Source of the DNA: Taeniopygia guttata
Lineage: Eukaryota > Chordata > Aves > Passeriformes > Estrildidae
Assembly: GCF_048771995.1 (NCBI RefSeq)
Contig: NC_133026.1
Coordinates: 151,737,001 to 151,801,000 of the forward strand
Reading direction: 5' to 3'
Length of the DNA stretch: 64,000 nucleotides
Under the pieces are notes generated by a model. That model ran no database searches and was not told the DNA's origin. It was given only the letters and a program-made list of their open reading frames with translations. A program made the position numbers and the translations under genes. Each line of letters starts with the position of its first letter. The stretch's first letter is position 1. Positions 1-15,100 of the stretch are shown here, piece by piece.

Positions 1-75
1 GGAATATTCCCAAAAAAATCCCCTCCCCGTTCCCGTTTTTCCCATTTTTCCTGAAAATCCATTGGGAATTCCCAC

Positions 76-198
76 CTTGAAGATGCTGAACAAGCCCTGG
101 GATTTCCTGCAGACGTCGGATTTCTCAAATTCCTCCAATTTTTCCAAAGTTTCTTCCAGGTGATTCCGGGCGCAGATCCCGAAGCAGGAAGCCAGACC
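76..198 (-). CDS. MROH1: MROH1 coding exon 20
   Basis: Residues 678-718 of the assembled product, 41 codons, phase 0 at both ends. Acceptor is tctctgcAG and donor is AAG/gtggga. The peptide starts [10 protein letters not shown] and ends GLFSIFK; it matches the family block that follows the EAEREG-type junction. It is the most 3' exon in the window. Confidence 0.93.
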
Positions 199-3100
199 CT
201 GCAGAGAATTCCCGAATTTTTTTCCCAAGGTTCATTCCCAACTCCTGGGCTGTGCCAAGGGAATTCCCACTTGGAATTCCAGGATTTTTTGGCAGGAATT
301 CCTGCCTAGGAAGGGCTGGGATGGAATTCCCAAGGAATTTTGGCAGCATTCCATGGAATTCCAGTATTTTTGTTGGAATTCCCACAGAATTCCAGGATTT
401 TAGAAGAGGATCCATGGAATTCCATTTTTTTTTAGTGGGAATTCCATGGAATTCCAGGATTTGAGCTGGAATTCCAAGATTTTAGTCTGAGTTCCTTGGA
501 ATTCCAGGATTTTTATCAGGGATCCCACGGAATTACAGGATTTTAGAGAGATTCCTTGGAATTCCACTAGTTTAATTGTGATCCCAAAGAATTCCAGGAT
601 TTTATGTGGGATTCCAGGATTTTATTTGGGGTTCCAGGATTTTAGTCAGGATTCCTTGAAATTCCAGGATTTTAGTAGGGATTCCCCAGAATTCCAGAAC
701 TTTAGTAAGAATTCCCTTGGAATTCCAGGATTTTATCCACCATTTCTCCGGAATTCCATTCTTATATCCACAATTTCCCTGGAATTCCATTACTTTATCC
801 ACAATTTCCCTGGAATTCCATAATTTTATCCACCATTTCACCAGAATTCCATAATTTTATCCACCATTTCCCTGGAATTCCAGGATTTTATCCACCATTT
901 CACCAGAATTCCATAATTTTATCTGCCACCATTTCCCTGGAATTCCATTCTTTTATCCACAATTTCCCTGGAATTCCATTCTTTTATCCACCATTTCCCT
1001 GGAATTCCAGGATTTTATCCACCATTTCCCCGGAATTCCATTATTTTATCCACCATTTCCCCGGAATTCCATAATTTTATCCACGATTTCCCCTGGAATT
1101 CCATTATTTTATCCACCATTTCCCCAGAATTCCATTCTTTTATCCATCATTTCCCTGGAATTCCAGGATTTTATCCACCATTTCCCCAGAATTCCATTCT
1201 TTTATCCACCATTTCCCTGGAATTCCAGGATTTTATCCACCATTTCCCCAGAATTCCATAATTTTATCCACAATTTCCCTGGAATTCCATTATTTTATCC
1301 ACCATTTCCTCATAATTCCATAATTTTATCCACAATTTCCCCAGAATTCCAGGATTTTATCCACAATTTCCCCGGAATTCCATGATTTTATCCACTATTT
1401 CCCTTGGAATTCCATGATTTTATCCACCATTTCCCGTAATTCCATTATTTTATCCACCATTTCACCAGAATTCCATTCTTTTACCCACCATTTCCCTGGA
1501 ATTCCATAATTTTATCCATGATTCCTTGGAATTCCATTATTTTATCCACCATTTCCTCATAATTCCATAATTTTATCCACAATTTCCCCAGAATTCCAGG
1601 ATTTTATCCACAATTTCCCCGGAATTCCATGATTTTATCCACTATTTCCCTTGGAATTCCATGATTTTATCCACCATTTCCCGTAATTCCATTATTTTAT
1701 CCACCATTTCACCAGAATTCCATTCTTTTACCCACCATTTCCCTGGAATTCCATAATTTTATCCATGATTCCTTAGAATTCCATTATTTTATCCACCATT
1801 TCCCTGGAATTCCATTATTTTATCCACCATTTCACCGGAATTCCATAATTTTATCCACCATTTCCCTGGAATTCCATAATTTTATCCACCATTTCCCCGG
1901 AATTCCATAATTTTATCCACCATTTCCCTGGAATTCCAGGATTTTATCCACAATTTCCCTGGAATTCCATAATTTTATCCACCATTTCCCCAGAATTCCA
2001 GGATTTTATCCACAATTTCCCTGGAATTCCATTCTTTTATCCACCATTTCCCTTGGAATTCCATTCTTTTATCCAAAATTTCCCCAGAATTCCATTATTT
2101 TATCCACAATTTCCCTGGAATTCCATTATTTTATCCAAAATTTCCCCAGAATTCCATGATTTTATCCACAATTTCCCCGGAATTCCATAATTTTATCCAA
2201 AATTTCCCCAGAATTCCATTCTTTTATCCACCATTTCCCCAGAATTCCATTCTTTTATCCACCATTTCCCTTGGAATTCCATAATTTTATCCACTATTTC
2301 CCCGGAATTCCATTCTTTTATCCACAATTTCCCCGAAATTCCATGATTTTATCCACCATTTCCCTTGGAATTCCATTATTTTATCCCCCATTTCCCCGTA
2401 ATTCCATTCTTTTATCCACAATTTCCCCGGAATTCCATTATTTTATCCACCATTTCCCTGGAATTCCAGGATTTTATCCACAATTTCCCTGGAATTCCAT
2501 AATTTTATCCACCATTTCCCCAGAATTCCAGGATTTTATCCACAATTTCCCTGGAATTCCATTCTTTTATCCACCATTTCCCTTGGAATTCCATTCTTTT
2601 ATCCACCATTTCCCCGGAATTCCGTAATTTTATCCACCATTTCCCTGGAATTCCAGGATTTCATCCACAATTTCACCAGAATTCCATGATTTTATCCATG
2701 ATTCTCTTGGAATTCCATAATTTTATCCACCATTTCACCAGAATTCCATAATTTTATCCACAATTTCCCCGGAATTCCAGGATTTTATCCACCATTTCCC
2801 CGGAATTCCATGATTTTATCCACCATTTCCCCGGAATTCCATAATTTTATCCACTAGTTCCCTAGGAATTCCATTATTTTATCCACCATTTCCCAGGAAT
2901 TCCATTCTTTTTATCCACCATTTCCCTGGAATTCCATTCTTTTATCCACAATTTCCCTGTAATTCCATTATTTTATCCACCATTTCCCCAGAATTCCATT
3001 ATTTTATCCACAATTTCCCTGGAATTCCATTCTTTTATCCACCATTTCCCCGGAATTCCATATTTTTATCCACAATTTCCCTGAAATTCCATTCTTTTAT

Positions 3101-6100
3101 CCACAATTTCCCTGGAATTCCATTATTTTATCCACCATTTCCTTGGAATTCCATTATTTTATCCACGATTTCCCTGGAATTCCATTCTTTTATCCACCAT
3201 TTCCCTGGAATTCCATGATTTTATCCACCATTTCCCCGGAATTCCATTCTTTTATCCACCATTTCCCTTGAAATTCCATTATTTTATCCAAAATTTCCCT
3301 GGAATTCCATTCTTTTATCCAAAATTTTCCCAGAATTCCATAATTTTATCCACAATTTCCCCGGAATTCCACACTTCCCCCCCATCCCCCCAGAAAATCC
3401 CAACCCCAGCCCACTCCCAACCCCGAAATTCCCAGGAATTCCCGGGAAGAGCAGCCCCACCCCTTTTCCGGGATGAAAACACCCCAAAATTCCCGAAATT
3501 CCCGGAGGATTTTCCACGGATCGCTCACCTCCCGCTCCGTCTCTTCCTGGTACCGCGCGTTTTCCAGGAGCTCCTGGAGCTGCTTCCGGACCTGCTCCTT
3601 CCCGGGACACAGCCCCAGCGCCGTTCCCATGTATCTGTACAGGAAATTCTGGGAAAAAAATCCGGGAATTCCAGCGGGAAAAGCCCGGCAGCAGGCGGGA
3701 AACATTCCCGGATTTTCCTCGGTCTCACCTTTTCCGCCGGGAATCCGTCGGCGTCGCGGAGCTGCCGGAACGTCTCCGACACCAAGGGGCAGATCCAGGA
3801 TTTATCCGGGATGGAGCTCAGGGATTCCCGGAGAAACTGGGATGGGGAACGGGGGGTTGGGAATTCCAGATGGGAATTCCAGACGGGAATTCCAGCCGGG
3901 AATCCCGAGCCCCCAGGTCCCCATGGAAAAGCAACGGCCCTTTGGAATGTTGGGTTTCCGTCCCAAATTCCCCTGGAAAAGCCCTTTGGAATTCTGGTTT
4001 TCCATTCCCCAAAATCCCTTTGGAATTCTGGTTTTCCATCCCAAATTCTCATGGAATTCTAAGGAACATTTGGAATTCTGGTTTTCCATTCCCAAAAATC
4101 CCTTGGGAATTCTGGTTTTCCATCCCAGATTTGGTTTCCCATCCCCAAATTCCCATGGAATACTCAGGACCCTTTGGAATTCTGGTTTTCCATCCCAAAT
4201 TCCCAAGGAATGCTCACGATCCTCTGGAATTCCGTTTTTCCACCTTGGATTCCTTTGGAATTCTGGTTTCCCATCCCAAATTCCCATGGAAAAGCCCTTT
4301 GGAATCTGGTTTTCCACCCCAAAATCCCTTTGGAATTCTGGTTTCCCATCCCAAATTCCCATGGAATTATCAGGACCCTTTGGAATTCTGTTTTTCCACC
4401 CCAAAATCCCTCTGGAATTCTGGTTTCCCACCCCAAATTCCCATGGAATGCTCAGGACCCTTTGGAATGACAAATTCCCACCCCAAATTTCTTTGGAGTT
4501 CTAAGGACCCTTTGGAATTCTGGTTTTTCAACCTGGATCCCTTTGGAATTCTGGTTTTTCCGTCCCAAATTCTCATGGAATTCTAAAAACCCGTTGGAAT
4601 TCTGGTTTTCCACCTTGGATTCCTTTGGAATTCTGGTTTTCCACCCCAAAATCCCATGGAAAAGCCCTTTGGAATTCTGGTTTCCCATCCCAAATTCCCA
4701 TGGAATTCCATGGACCCTTTGGAATTCTGTGTTTCCGTCCCAAATTTCCCTGGAAAAGCCCTCTGGAATTCTGGTTTTCCATTCCCAAAAATCCCTTGGG
4801 AATTCTGGTTTCCCATCCCAGATTTGGTTTCCATCCCCAAATTCCCATGGAATGCTCAGGACCCTTTGGAATTCTGGTTTTCCATCCCAAAATCCCACGG
4901 AATTCTAAAAATCCTTTGGAATTCTGGTTTTCCACCTTGGATTCCTTTGGAATTCTGGTTTCCCATCCCAAATTCCCATGGAATTCCGTGGACCCTCTGG
5001 AATTCTGTGTTTCCGCCCCAAATTCCCCTGGAAAAGCCCTTTGGAATTCTGGTTTTCCATCCCAAATTCCCATGGAATTATCAGGATCCTCTGGAATTCT
5101 GGTTTTCCACCCCAAAATCCCTTGGGAATTCTGGTTTTCCATCCCAAATTCCCCTGGAAAAGCCCTTTGGAATTCTGGTTTTCCATCCCAAAATCCCTTG
5201 GGAATTCTGGTTTTCCATCCCAAATTCTTGTGGAATTCTAAGGAACCTTTGGAATTCTGGTTTTTCATCCCAAATTCCCATGGAATTCCATGGACCCTCT
5301 GGAATTCTGTGTTTCCATCCCAAATTTCCCTGGAAAAGCCCTTTGGAATTCTGGGTTTCCATCCCAAAAATCCCTTGGGAATTCTGGTTTTCTATCCCAG
5401 ATTTGGTTTCCCATCCCAAATTCCCATGGAATTCTAAGGAACCTTTGGAATTCTGGTTTTCCATTCCCAAAATCCCACGGAATTCTAAAAACCCTTTGGA
5501 ATTCTGGTTTTTCATCCCAAATTCCCATGGAAAAACCCTTTGGAATTCTGGTTTTCCATTCCCAAAAATCCCTTTGGAATTCTGGTTTCCCATCCCAAAT
5601 TCCCCTGGAATTCCGTGGAGCCTCTGGAATTCTGTGTTTCCATCCCAAATTCCCCTGGAAAAGCCCTTTGGAATTCTGGTTTCCCATCCCAAAATCCCTT
5701 TGGAATTCTGGTTTCCCATCCCAAATTCCCCTGGAAAAGCCCTTTGGAATTCTGGTTTTCCATTCCCAAAAATCCCTTGGGAATTCTGGTTTTCCATCCC
5801 AGATTTGGTTTCCCATCCCCAAATTCCCATGGGATACTCAGGACCCTTTGGAATTCTGGTTTTCCATCCCAGATCCCATTGGAATTCTGGTTTCCCATCC
5901 CAAAATCCCTTTGGAATTCTGGTTTCCCATCCCAAATTCCCATGGAATTCCATGGACCCTCTGGAATTCTGTGTTTCCATCCCAAATTCCCATGGAAAAG
6001 CCCTTTGGAATTCTGATTTTCCTTTCCCAAAAATCCCTTGGGAATTCTGGTTTTCCATCCCAGATTTGGTTTCCTATCCCCAAATTCCCATGGAATGCTC

Positions 6101-9100
6101 AGGACCCTTTGGAATTCTGGTTTTCCATCCCAAATTCCCCTGGAAAATCTCTTTGGAATTCTGGTTTTCCATCCCAAATTCTCATGGAATTCTAAAAACC
6201 CGTTGGAATTCTGGTTTTCCACCTTGGATTCCTTTGGAATTCTGGTTTTCCATCCCAAATTCTCATGGAATTCTAAAAACCCTTTGGAATTCTGGTTTTC
6301 TATCCCAAAATCCTTTTGGAATTCTGGTTTCCCATCCCAAAATCCCTTTGGGAATCCCAAATTCCCAGGAAACGCCGCCCTGGCCCCTTTTCCCTCGGGA
6401 TCCCGATCCCGGATTTCCCGCAGCTCCGAAGGCTCCTCCCTCCTCAATTCCATGGGGAAAATTCCCTGGATTTGAGTTTTTCCCGCCCTTTTCCCAATCC
6501 ATGATCCCTTTTCCAGAGCCAAAATCCCGGGAAAACCTTCCCGGAATTCCCGGATCCGCACCTGGAGCAGCTTCTCCTCCCACTCCTGCTGGTCCAGGGA
6601 ATCCTCGGTGTTCTCTGGGGGAAAAAATCGGGATTTTGGGAATTCCGAGGGATCCGGGAATGTGGGAATGGAGAATTCCCCAGGGAAAAGGTCCCATCCC
6701 ATAAATCCCATCATCCCATAAATCCCACAAACCCCATAAATCCCAAAAATTCCATGGATCCCACCCCCTTATCCCACAAATCCCATGGATTCCATTAATC
6801 CCACAAATCCCATTAATCCCACAAATCCCATTATCCCATAAATCCCATAAATCCCATATTCCCATGGCATGGATCCCAAAAATCCTATAAATCCCACAAA
6901 TCCCATTTTCCCTTAGATCCCATCCCATAAATCCCATAATCCCATAAATCCCATTTTCCCAATGGATTTTATCCCATAATTCCTATAAATCCCAAAAATC
7001 CCATGGATCCCATAAATCCCATTATCCCATAAATCCCATAAATCCCATTATCCCATTTTCCCATAGATCCCATCCCATAAATCCCATAATCCCATAAATC
7101 CTACAGATCCCATCCCAAAAATCCCATAAATCCCATTATCCCATAAATCCCATAAATCCCATTTTCCCATAGATCCCATCCCATAAATCCCACAAATCCC
7201 ATAAATCCAATTTTCCCAATGGATCTTATCCCATAATTCCTATAAATCCCATAAATCCCATGGATCCCAAAAATCCCACAAATCCAATAAATCCCACAAA
7301 TCCCATTATCCGATTTTCCCATGGATCCCATCCAAAAAATGGGATTTATAAATCCCGTAATTCCCATTTTCCCATAAATCCCATTTTCCCATGTCTCCCA
7401 TCCAAAAATCCCACAAATCCCATGAACCCCATTTTCCAATGGTTCCCATCCCAAAAACCCCATAATCCCATAAATCCCATAATTCCTAAAACCCCATAAA
7501 TATCATAAATCCCACTGATCCCACCAATCCCATAATCCCTAAAATCCCATACTCCTGTAAATCCCACAGATCCCAAAAATCCCATAAATCCCACGGATCC
7601 TAAAAATTCCATAAATCCCATAAACCCCCAAAAATCCCATAAATCTCATAAATCCCACGGATCCCAAAAATCCCATAAATCCCATAATCCCTAAAATCCA
7701 AAAATCCTGTAAATATCATTGATCCCAAAAATCCCATAAATCCCACGGATCCTAAAAATTCCATAAATCCCATAATCCCTAAAATCCCATAATCCTGTAA
7801 ATCCCACGGATCCCAAAATCCCATCAATATCATAAATCCCACGGATCCCAAAAATCCCATAAATCCCATAAACCCCTAAAATCCCATAATCCTGTAAATC
7901 TCACAGATCCCAAAAATCCCATAAATCCCACGGATCCAAAAAGTCCCATAAATCCCATAATCCCTAAAATCCCATCGATCCCCAAAATCCCATAAATCTC
8001 ATAAATCCCACGGATCCTAAAAATTCCATAAATCTCATAATCCCTAAAATCCCACAAATCCCATAAATCCTACGGATCCTAAAAATTCCATAAATCCCAT
8101 AATCCCTAAAATCCCATAATCCTGTAAATCTCATCGATCCCAAAATTCCCATAAATCTCATAATCCCATACATCCCATAATCCTGTAAATCCCACAAATC
8201 CCAAAAATCCCATAAATCCCACGGATCCCAAAAATCCCATAAATCCCATAATCCCTAAAATCCCATAATCCTGTAAATTCCATGGATCCAAAAATCCCCA
8301 AAATCCCATAAATCCCATAAATCCCATTCCCCCAACCCCAAAATCCGGGCGAACCTCCCCGAAATCCCCATCCCGAATTCTCCCCTTCCGGGCTTTTTTT
8401 TCGGGAATTTTTTGGGGCCCTTTTGGGTTTTCCGACCTTCCAGGAGCCGCAGGAGTTTGGGAATTTCAGCGTCCCAGGATTTTTCCAGCTCGGGGAGGAT
8501 CCGGAGCTCCCGGAGCAGACGAAGCGCCGGAGCCCCGCGGCCACCGCACGACCACGGCTGCGAGGAGACGGCCTGGCGGGAAAATGGGGTGAGAAACGGG
8601 AAAAACGGGAAAATCGGGAATAAGGGCTGGAAAAACGGGGTGAGAAACGGGAATAACGGGAAAATCGGGAATAACAGCGGGAAAACGGGAATAACGGGAA
8701 AATCGGGAAAACGGGGTGAGAAACGGGAATAACGGGAAAATCGGGAATAACGGACGGAAAAACGGGGTGAGAAACGGGAAAAACGGGAAAATTGGGAATG
8801 AAAATGGAAATAAAACCCCCCTGGGAATAACGGCAGGAAAAACGGGGTGAGAAACGGGAATAACGGGAAAATCGGGAATAACGGCAGGAAAAACGGGGTG
8901 AGAAACGGGAATAACGGGAAAATCGGGAATGACAGGGTGAGAAACGGGAATAACGGGAATAACAGACGGAAAAACGGGGTGAGAAACGGGAAAAACGGGA
9001 AAATCGGGAATGAAAATGGAAATAAAACCCCCCTGGGAATAACGGCAGGAAAAACGGGGTGAGAAACGGGAATAACGGGAAAATCGGGAATGACGGCCGG

Positions 9101-12100
9101 AAAAACGGGGTGAGAAACGGAAATAACGGGAAAATCAGGAAAAACGGGCTGAGAAATGGGAAAATCGGGAAAAACGGGGTGAGAAACGGGAATAACGGGA
9201 AAATCGGGAATAACGGGGTGAGAAACGGGAATAATGGGAAAATCGGGAATAACGGGGTGAGAAACGGGAAAAACGGGAAAATCGGGAATAACGGGGTGAG
9301 AAATGGGAATAACGGGAAAATCGGGAATAATGGGAATGAAACCCACCTGGGAATAACGGTGGGAAAAATGGGAATGAAAACCGGGAAAAAATGGGAAAAT
9401 CAGGAATAACAGGAATAAAACCCACCTGGGAATAACAGCGGGAAAAACAGGGTGAAAAACGGGAATAATGGGAATGAAACCCGCCTGGGAATGACGGCCG
9501 GAAAAACGGGGTTAAAAACGGGAATAACGGGAAAATCGGGAATAACGGCCGGAAAAACGGGAATGACATTGGGAAAAAATGGGAAAATCAGGAATAATGG
9601 AAATGAAACCTGCCTGGGAATAACGGTGGGAAAAACGGGAAAAAATGGGAAAATCGGGAATGAAAATGGGAATAACGGGAATAAAAACTGCCTGGGAATA
9701 GCGGCGGGAAAAACGGGAGTGAAAACTGGGAAAAAACGGGAAAATTGGGACAATCAGTAATGAAAATGGGAAAATCAGGAATGAAAACTGCCTGGGAACG
9801 GTGAGGAAAGCGGGAGTGAAAAATGGGAATAACGGGAAAAACAGGAATGATAAATGGGAATAACGGGAATGACATCGGGAAAAAATGGGAAAATCAGGAA
9901 TGAAAACAGGAAAATCGGGAATGAAAACCACCTGGGAACAGCGGGAAAAACCTGTAAAATTCCCACAAAAGTTCCTGATAATTCCTGTGAAATTCCTGTA
10001 AAATTCCTATAAAATTCTGGGAAAATTCTCAGGAAAGTCCCATAAAATTCCATTAAAATTCACCCAAAAAATTCCCATAAAAATTCCCAAGAACTCACCA
10101 GGAGCCTCACGGTCAGGGCTTGCGGGGAAGGGAGATTTCCTGGGAAAAGAAGAAAAACAGGGAAAAAAATCAATCCTGGGATATTCCCAACCCCATTCCC
10201 AAATTCTTGGGGATTTTCCAAGGAATTCCCAAGGATTTCCTGTTGATTTCCCAGGGATTTCCTGAGTTTTTGCTGGGATTTCCCAGGGATTTCCTGAACT
10301 TTCTCACAACTTCCCGAGCTTTTCCCAGGATTTCCTGGGGATTTCCTGGGAATTTCTGGGGCTATCCCGAGCTTTTCTCAAGCTTTTCCTGGGATTTCCT
10401 GAGGATTTCCTGAGGATTTCCTGAGGATTTCCTGAGCTTTTCCTGGGAATTTCCTGGGGATTTCCCAGGGATTTCCAGAGCTTTTCCCGGGATATCCCAG
10501 GGATTTCCTGAGCTTTTCCTGGCATTTCCTTGGGATTTCCCAACCTTTTCCTGGGGATTTCCCATTGATTTCCCAGGGATTTCCCAAGTTTTTCCCAGGG
10601 ATTTCCTGAGCTTTTCCTGGGGATTTCCTGGGGATTCCCCAGGGATTTCCCAAGTTTTTCCCAGGGATTTCCCGTTGATTTCCCAGGATTTCCCGAGCTT
10701 TTCCTGGGGATTTCCTGAGAATTTAGCAGGATTTCCCTGGAATTTCCCGTTGCTTTCCCAGGGATTCCCCAGAGATTTCCCAAGCTTTTCCCAGGATTTC
10801 CTGGGGATTTCCCAAGAATTTCTGGGGCTATCCCGAGCTTTTCTCAAGCATTTTCTGGGGATTTCCCGGGGATTTCCCGAGCTTTTCCTGGGGATTTCCC
10901 AGAGATTTCCCAGGATTTCCCAGGGATTTCTCAAGCTTTTCCTGGGGATTTCCTGTTGCTTTCCCAGGCATTTCCTGAGCTTTTCCCAGGATTTCCCAGG
11001 GATTTCCCAGGATTTCCTGAGCTTTCCCCGAGCTTTTCCTGGGGATTTCATGGGGATTTCCTGAGCTTTTCCCAGGATTTCCCAGGGATTTCCCAAGAAT
11101 TTCTGGGACTATCCTGAGCTTTTCTCAAGCTTTTCCTGGGATTTCCTGAGGATTTCCTGAGGATTTCCTGAGGATTTCCTGAGCTTTTCCTGGGAATTTC
11201 CTGGGGATTTCCCAGGGATTTCCAGAGCTTTTCCCGGGATATCCCAGGGATTTCCTGAGCTTTTCCTGGCATTTCCTTGGGATTTCCCAACCTTTTCCTG
11301 GGGATTTCCCATTGATTTCCCAGGGATTTCCCAAGTTTTTCCCAGGGATTTCCTGAGCTTTTCCTGGGGATTTCCTGGGGATTCCCCAGGGATTTCCCAA
11401 GTTTTTCCCAGGGATTTCCCGTTGATTTCCCAGGATTTCCCGAGCTTTTCCTGGGGATTTCCTGAGAATTTAGCAGGATTTCCCTGGAATTTCCCGTTGC
11501 TTTCCCAGGGATTCCCCAGAGATTTCCCAAGCTTTTCCCAGGATTTCCTGGGGATTTCCCAAGAATTTCTGGGGCTATCCCGAGCTTTTCTCAAGCATTT
11601 TCTGGGGATTTCCCGGGGATTTCCCGAGCTTTTCCTGGGGATTTCCCAGAGATTTCCCAGGATTTCCCAGGGATTTCTCAAGCTTTTCCTGGGGATTTCC
11701 TGTTGCTTTCCCAGGCATTTCCTGAGCTTTTCCCAGGATTTCCCAGGGATTTCCCAGGATTTCCTGAGCTTTCCCCGAGCTTTTCCTGGGGATTTCATGG
11801 GGATTTCCTGAGCTTTTCCCAGGATTTCCCAGGGATTTCCCAAGAATTTCTGGGACTATCCTGAGCTTTTCTCAAGCTTTTCCTGGGGATTTCCCAGGGA
11901 TTTCCCAGAGATTTCCCGAGTTTTCCTGGGATTTCCTGGGGATTTCCCAAGCTTTTCCTGGGATTTCCTGGAGATTTCCTGAGCTTTTCCGGGGGATTTC
12001 CCAAGCTTTTCCGGGGGATTTCCCAAGCTTTTCCCGGGGATTTCCTGAGTTTTCCCAGGATTTCCTGGGATTTTCCCGAGCTTTTCCTGGGGATTTCCCA

Positions 12101-15100
12101 GGGATTTCCTGAGCTTTTTCATGATTTCCTGAGGATTTCCTGGGAATTTCCTGGGGATTTCCCAAGCTTTTCCTGGGATTTCCTGGAGATTTCCTGAGCT
12201 TTTCCCGGGGATTTCCCGAGTTTTTTCCGAGTTTTCCCGGGATTTCCTGTTGATTTCCCAAGTTTTCCCAAGCTTTTCCTGGGATTTCCCAGAGATTTCC
12301 TGAGCTTTTCCGGGGGATTTCCCGAGCTTTTCCGGGAGATTTCCCGAGCTTTTCCCGAGCTTTTCCTGGGGATTTCCTGAAGATTTCCTGGGGATTTCCT
12401 GAGCTTTTCTCAAGCATTTTCTGGGGTTTCCCGATCTTTTCCCGAGCTTTTCTTGGGGATTTCCCGGGGATTTCCCGAGCTTTTCCCAGGGATTTCCCAG
12501 GGATTTCCCGAGTTTTTCCCGCCTTTTCCCGGGATTTCCGGTATCCCGGCCTTACCGTGCTGGTCGGGGCGGTGCCGCTGTGCCAGGCCGGCCAGGCTGC
12601 GGCAGAGCGGGACCAGCGCCGGGCGCAGCCGCGGCCGCAGCAGCAGCGGCAGCAGGAACGGCCACAGCACCTGCGCATGGGAAAAGAGGGATGGTACCAC
12701 CGGGAATCACCGGGAATCACGGGGGAATTGCGGGGGAATAGCGGGGGAATTAAGGGGGAATTACGGGGAAATTATGGGGAAAAAATTGGAAAAAAATATA
12801 GGGGAAAAAAGGGGAAAATGAAGGAAAATAATTGGGAAAAATGGGGAGAAAATGAGGAAATAAAGGGGAAATAATTGGGGAAAAATGGGGAAAAATGGGG
12901 AAAAATTAGGAAATAATTGGGAAATTGTGGGGAAATAACAGGGAAATTGTGGGGAAATAATGGGGGAAAAGGGGGAATAATGGGGAAAAAATAGGGGGAA
13001 ATGGAGAAATAAAGGGGAAAATAATGGGGAATTAATGGAGGAATAATGGGGAAATAATGGGGAAATAATGGGAAAATAATGGGAAAATAATGGGGAATCA
13101 TTAGGGGGAAAATGGGGAAAAATGGGGAAAAAATTGGGAAAAATAGGGGAAAAAAGGGAAAAATGAAGGAAAACAATTGGGAAAAATGGGGAGAAAATGG
13201 AGAAATAATGGGGAAATTATGGGGAAATTATGGGGAAAATGATTGGGAAAAATGGGGAGAAAATGGGGAAATAATGGGAGGAAAATGGGGAAAAAATGAG
13301 GAAATAATGGGGAAATTATGGCGGGGGGGGGGAAGGGAAAAACAGAGCAAAATAATTGGGAAAAAATGGGGGAAATAATTGGGGAAAACAATTGCGAAAG
13401 TGGGGAAAAGCTGTGACGGGAAATGGGGAAATAATCGGGGAAAATGGGAAAAATCCCGAGGAAAATCCCTCAGGATTGGGAATTTGGGGGTTCGGAATTT
13501 GGAGATTGGGAATTTTGGGATAAAATCTCTCGGGATTGGGAATTTTGGGAACAAAAATTCTGAGGATTGGGAATTTTGGGGATTGGGAATTTCGGAATAA
13601 AAATCCCTCAGGATTGGGAATTTTGGGATGAAATTTCTCAAGACTGGGGATTTTGGGATTGGGAATTTTGGGGATTGGGAATTTTGGAATGAAATCCCTC
13701 GGGTTTGGGAATTTTGGGATGAAATCCCTCAGGATTGGGAATTTTGGGATTTAAGTCCTTTGGGATTGGGAATTTTGGGATGAAATCCCTCGGGTTTGGG
13801 AATTTTGGGATTTTCCCTGTTGGGAATTTCCGGAATTTTTGTTTTTCGGGAATCTCCCGTGGCCGAGGCGGGGCACGGTGCTGCTGAGCAGGAGCAGGAA
13901 ACCCTCCGGACTGGGAATTTTGGGATGAAATCCCTCAGGAATGGGAATTTTGGGATAAAATCCCTTGGGTTTGGGAATTTTGGGATAAAATCCCTTGGGA
14001 TTGGGAATTTTGGGATAAAATCCCTCAGGATTGGGAATTTTGGGATTGAAGTCCCACAGGATTGGGAATTTTGGGAACAAAATATATCGAGATTGGGAAT
14101 TTATGGGATTGGGAATTTTGGGGATTGGGAATTTTTGGGATTGGGAATTTTTGGGATTTTTGCAGTTGGGAATTCCCGGAATTTTGATTTTTTGGGAATT
14201 TTTTGGGAATCTCACGTGTCCGAGGCGGGGCACGGTGCTGCTGAGCAGGAGCAGGAAACCCTCAGGGCTGGGAATTTTGGGATAAAATCCGTTGGGACTG
14301 GGAATTTTGGGATAAAATCCCTTGGGATTGGGAATTTTGGGATGAAATCCCTCGGGATTGGGAATTTTGGGATAAAATCCGTTGGGATTGGGAATTTTGG
14401 GATAAAAATCCCTCAGGATTGGGAATTTTGGGATTGAAGTCCCACAGGATTGGGAATTTTGGGAACAAAATATATCGAGATTGGGAATTTATAGGATTGG
14501 GAGTTTTGGGGATTGGGAATTTTGGGGACTGGGAATTTTTGGGGTTGGGAATTTTGGGATTTTCCCTGTTGGGAATTCCCGGAATTTTGATTTTTTGGGA
14601 ATTTTTCAGGAATCTCCCGTGGCCGAGGCGGGGCACGGTGCTGCTGAGCAGGAGCAGGAAACCCTCGGGACTGGGAATTTTGGGATAAAATCCCTCAGGA
14701 TTGGGAATTTTGGGATGAAATCCCTCAGGATTGGGAATTTTGGGATTTTTGCTGTTGGGAATTCCCGGAATTTTGGGAATTTTTCGGGAATCTCCCGTGG
14801 CCGAGGCGGGGCACGGTGCTGCTGAGCAGGAGCAGGAAACCCTCGGGACTGGGAATTTTGGGATGAAATCCCTCAGGATTGGGAATTTTGGGATGAAATC
14901 CCTCGGGTTTGGGAATTTGGGGATTTAAGTCCTTTGGGATTGGGAATTTTGGGATAAAAATCCCTCAGGATTGGGAATTTTGGGATAAAATCCGTTGGGA
15001 TTGGGAATTTTGGGATAAAATCCCTCAGGATTGGGAATTTTGGGATTGAAGTCCCACAGGATTGGGAATTTTGGGAACAAAATATATTGAGATTGGGAAT

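Noticed and set aside
4656-6704. A 682-codon plus-strand open frame
   Set aside because: Read-through of the GGAATTCTGG array within an MROH1 intron.
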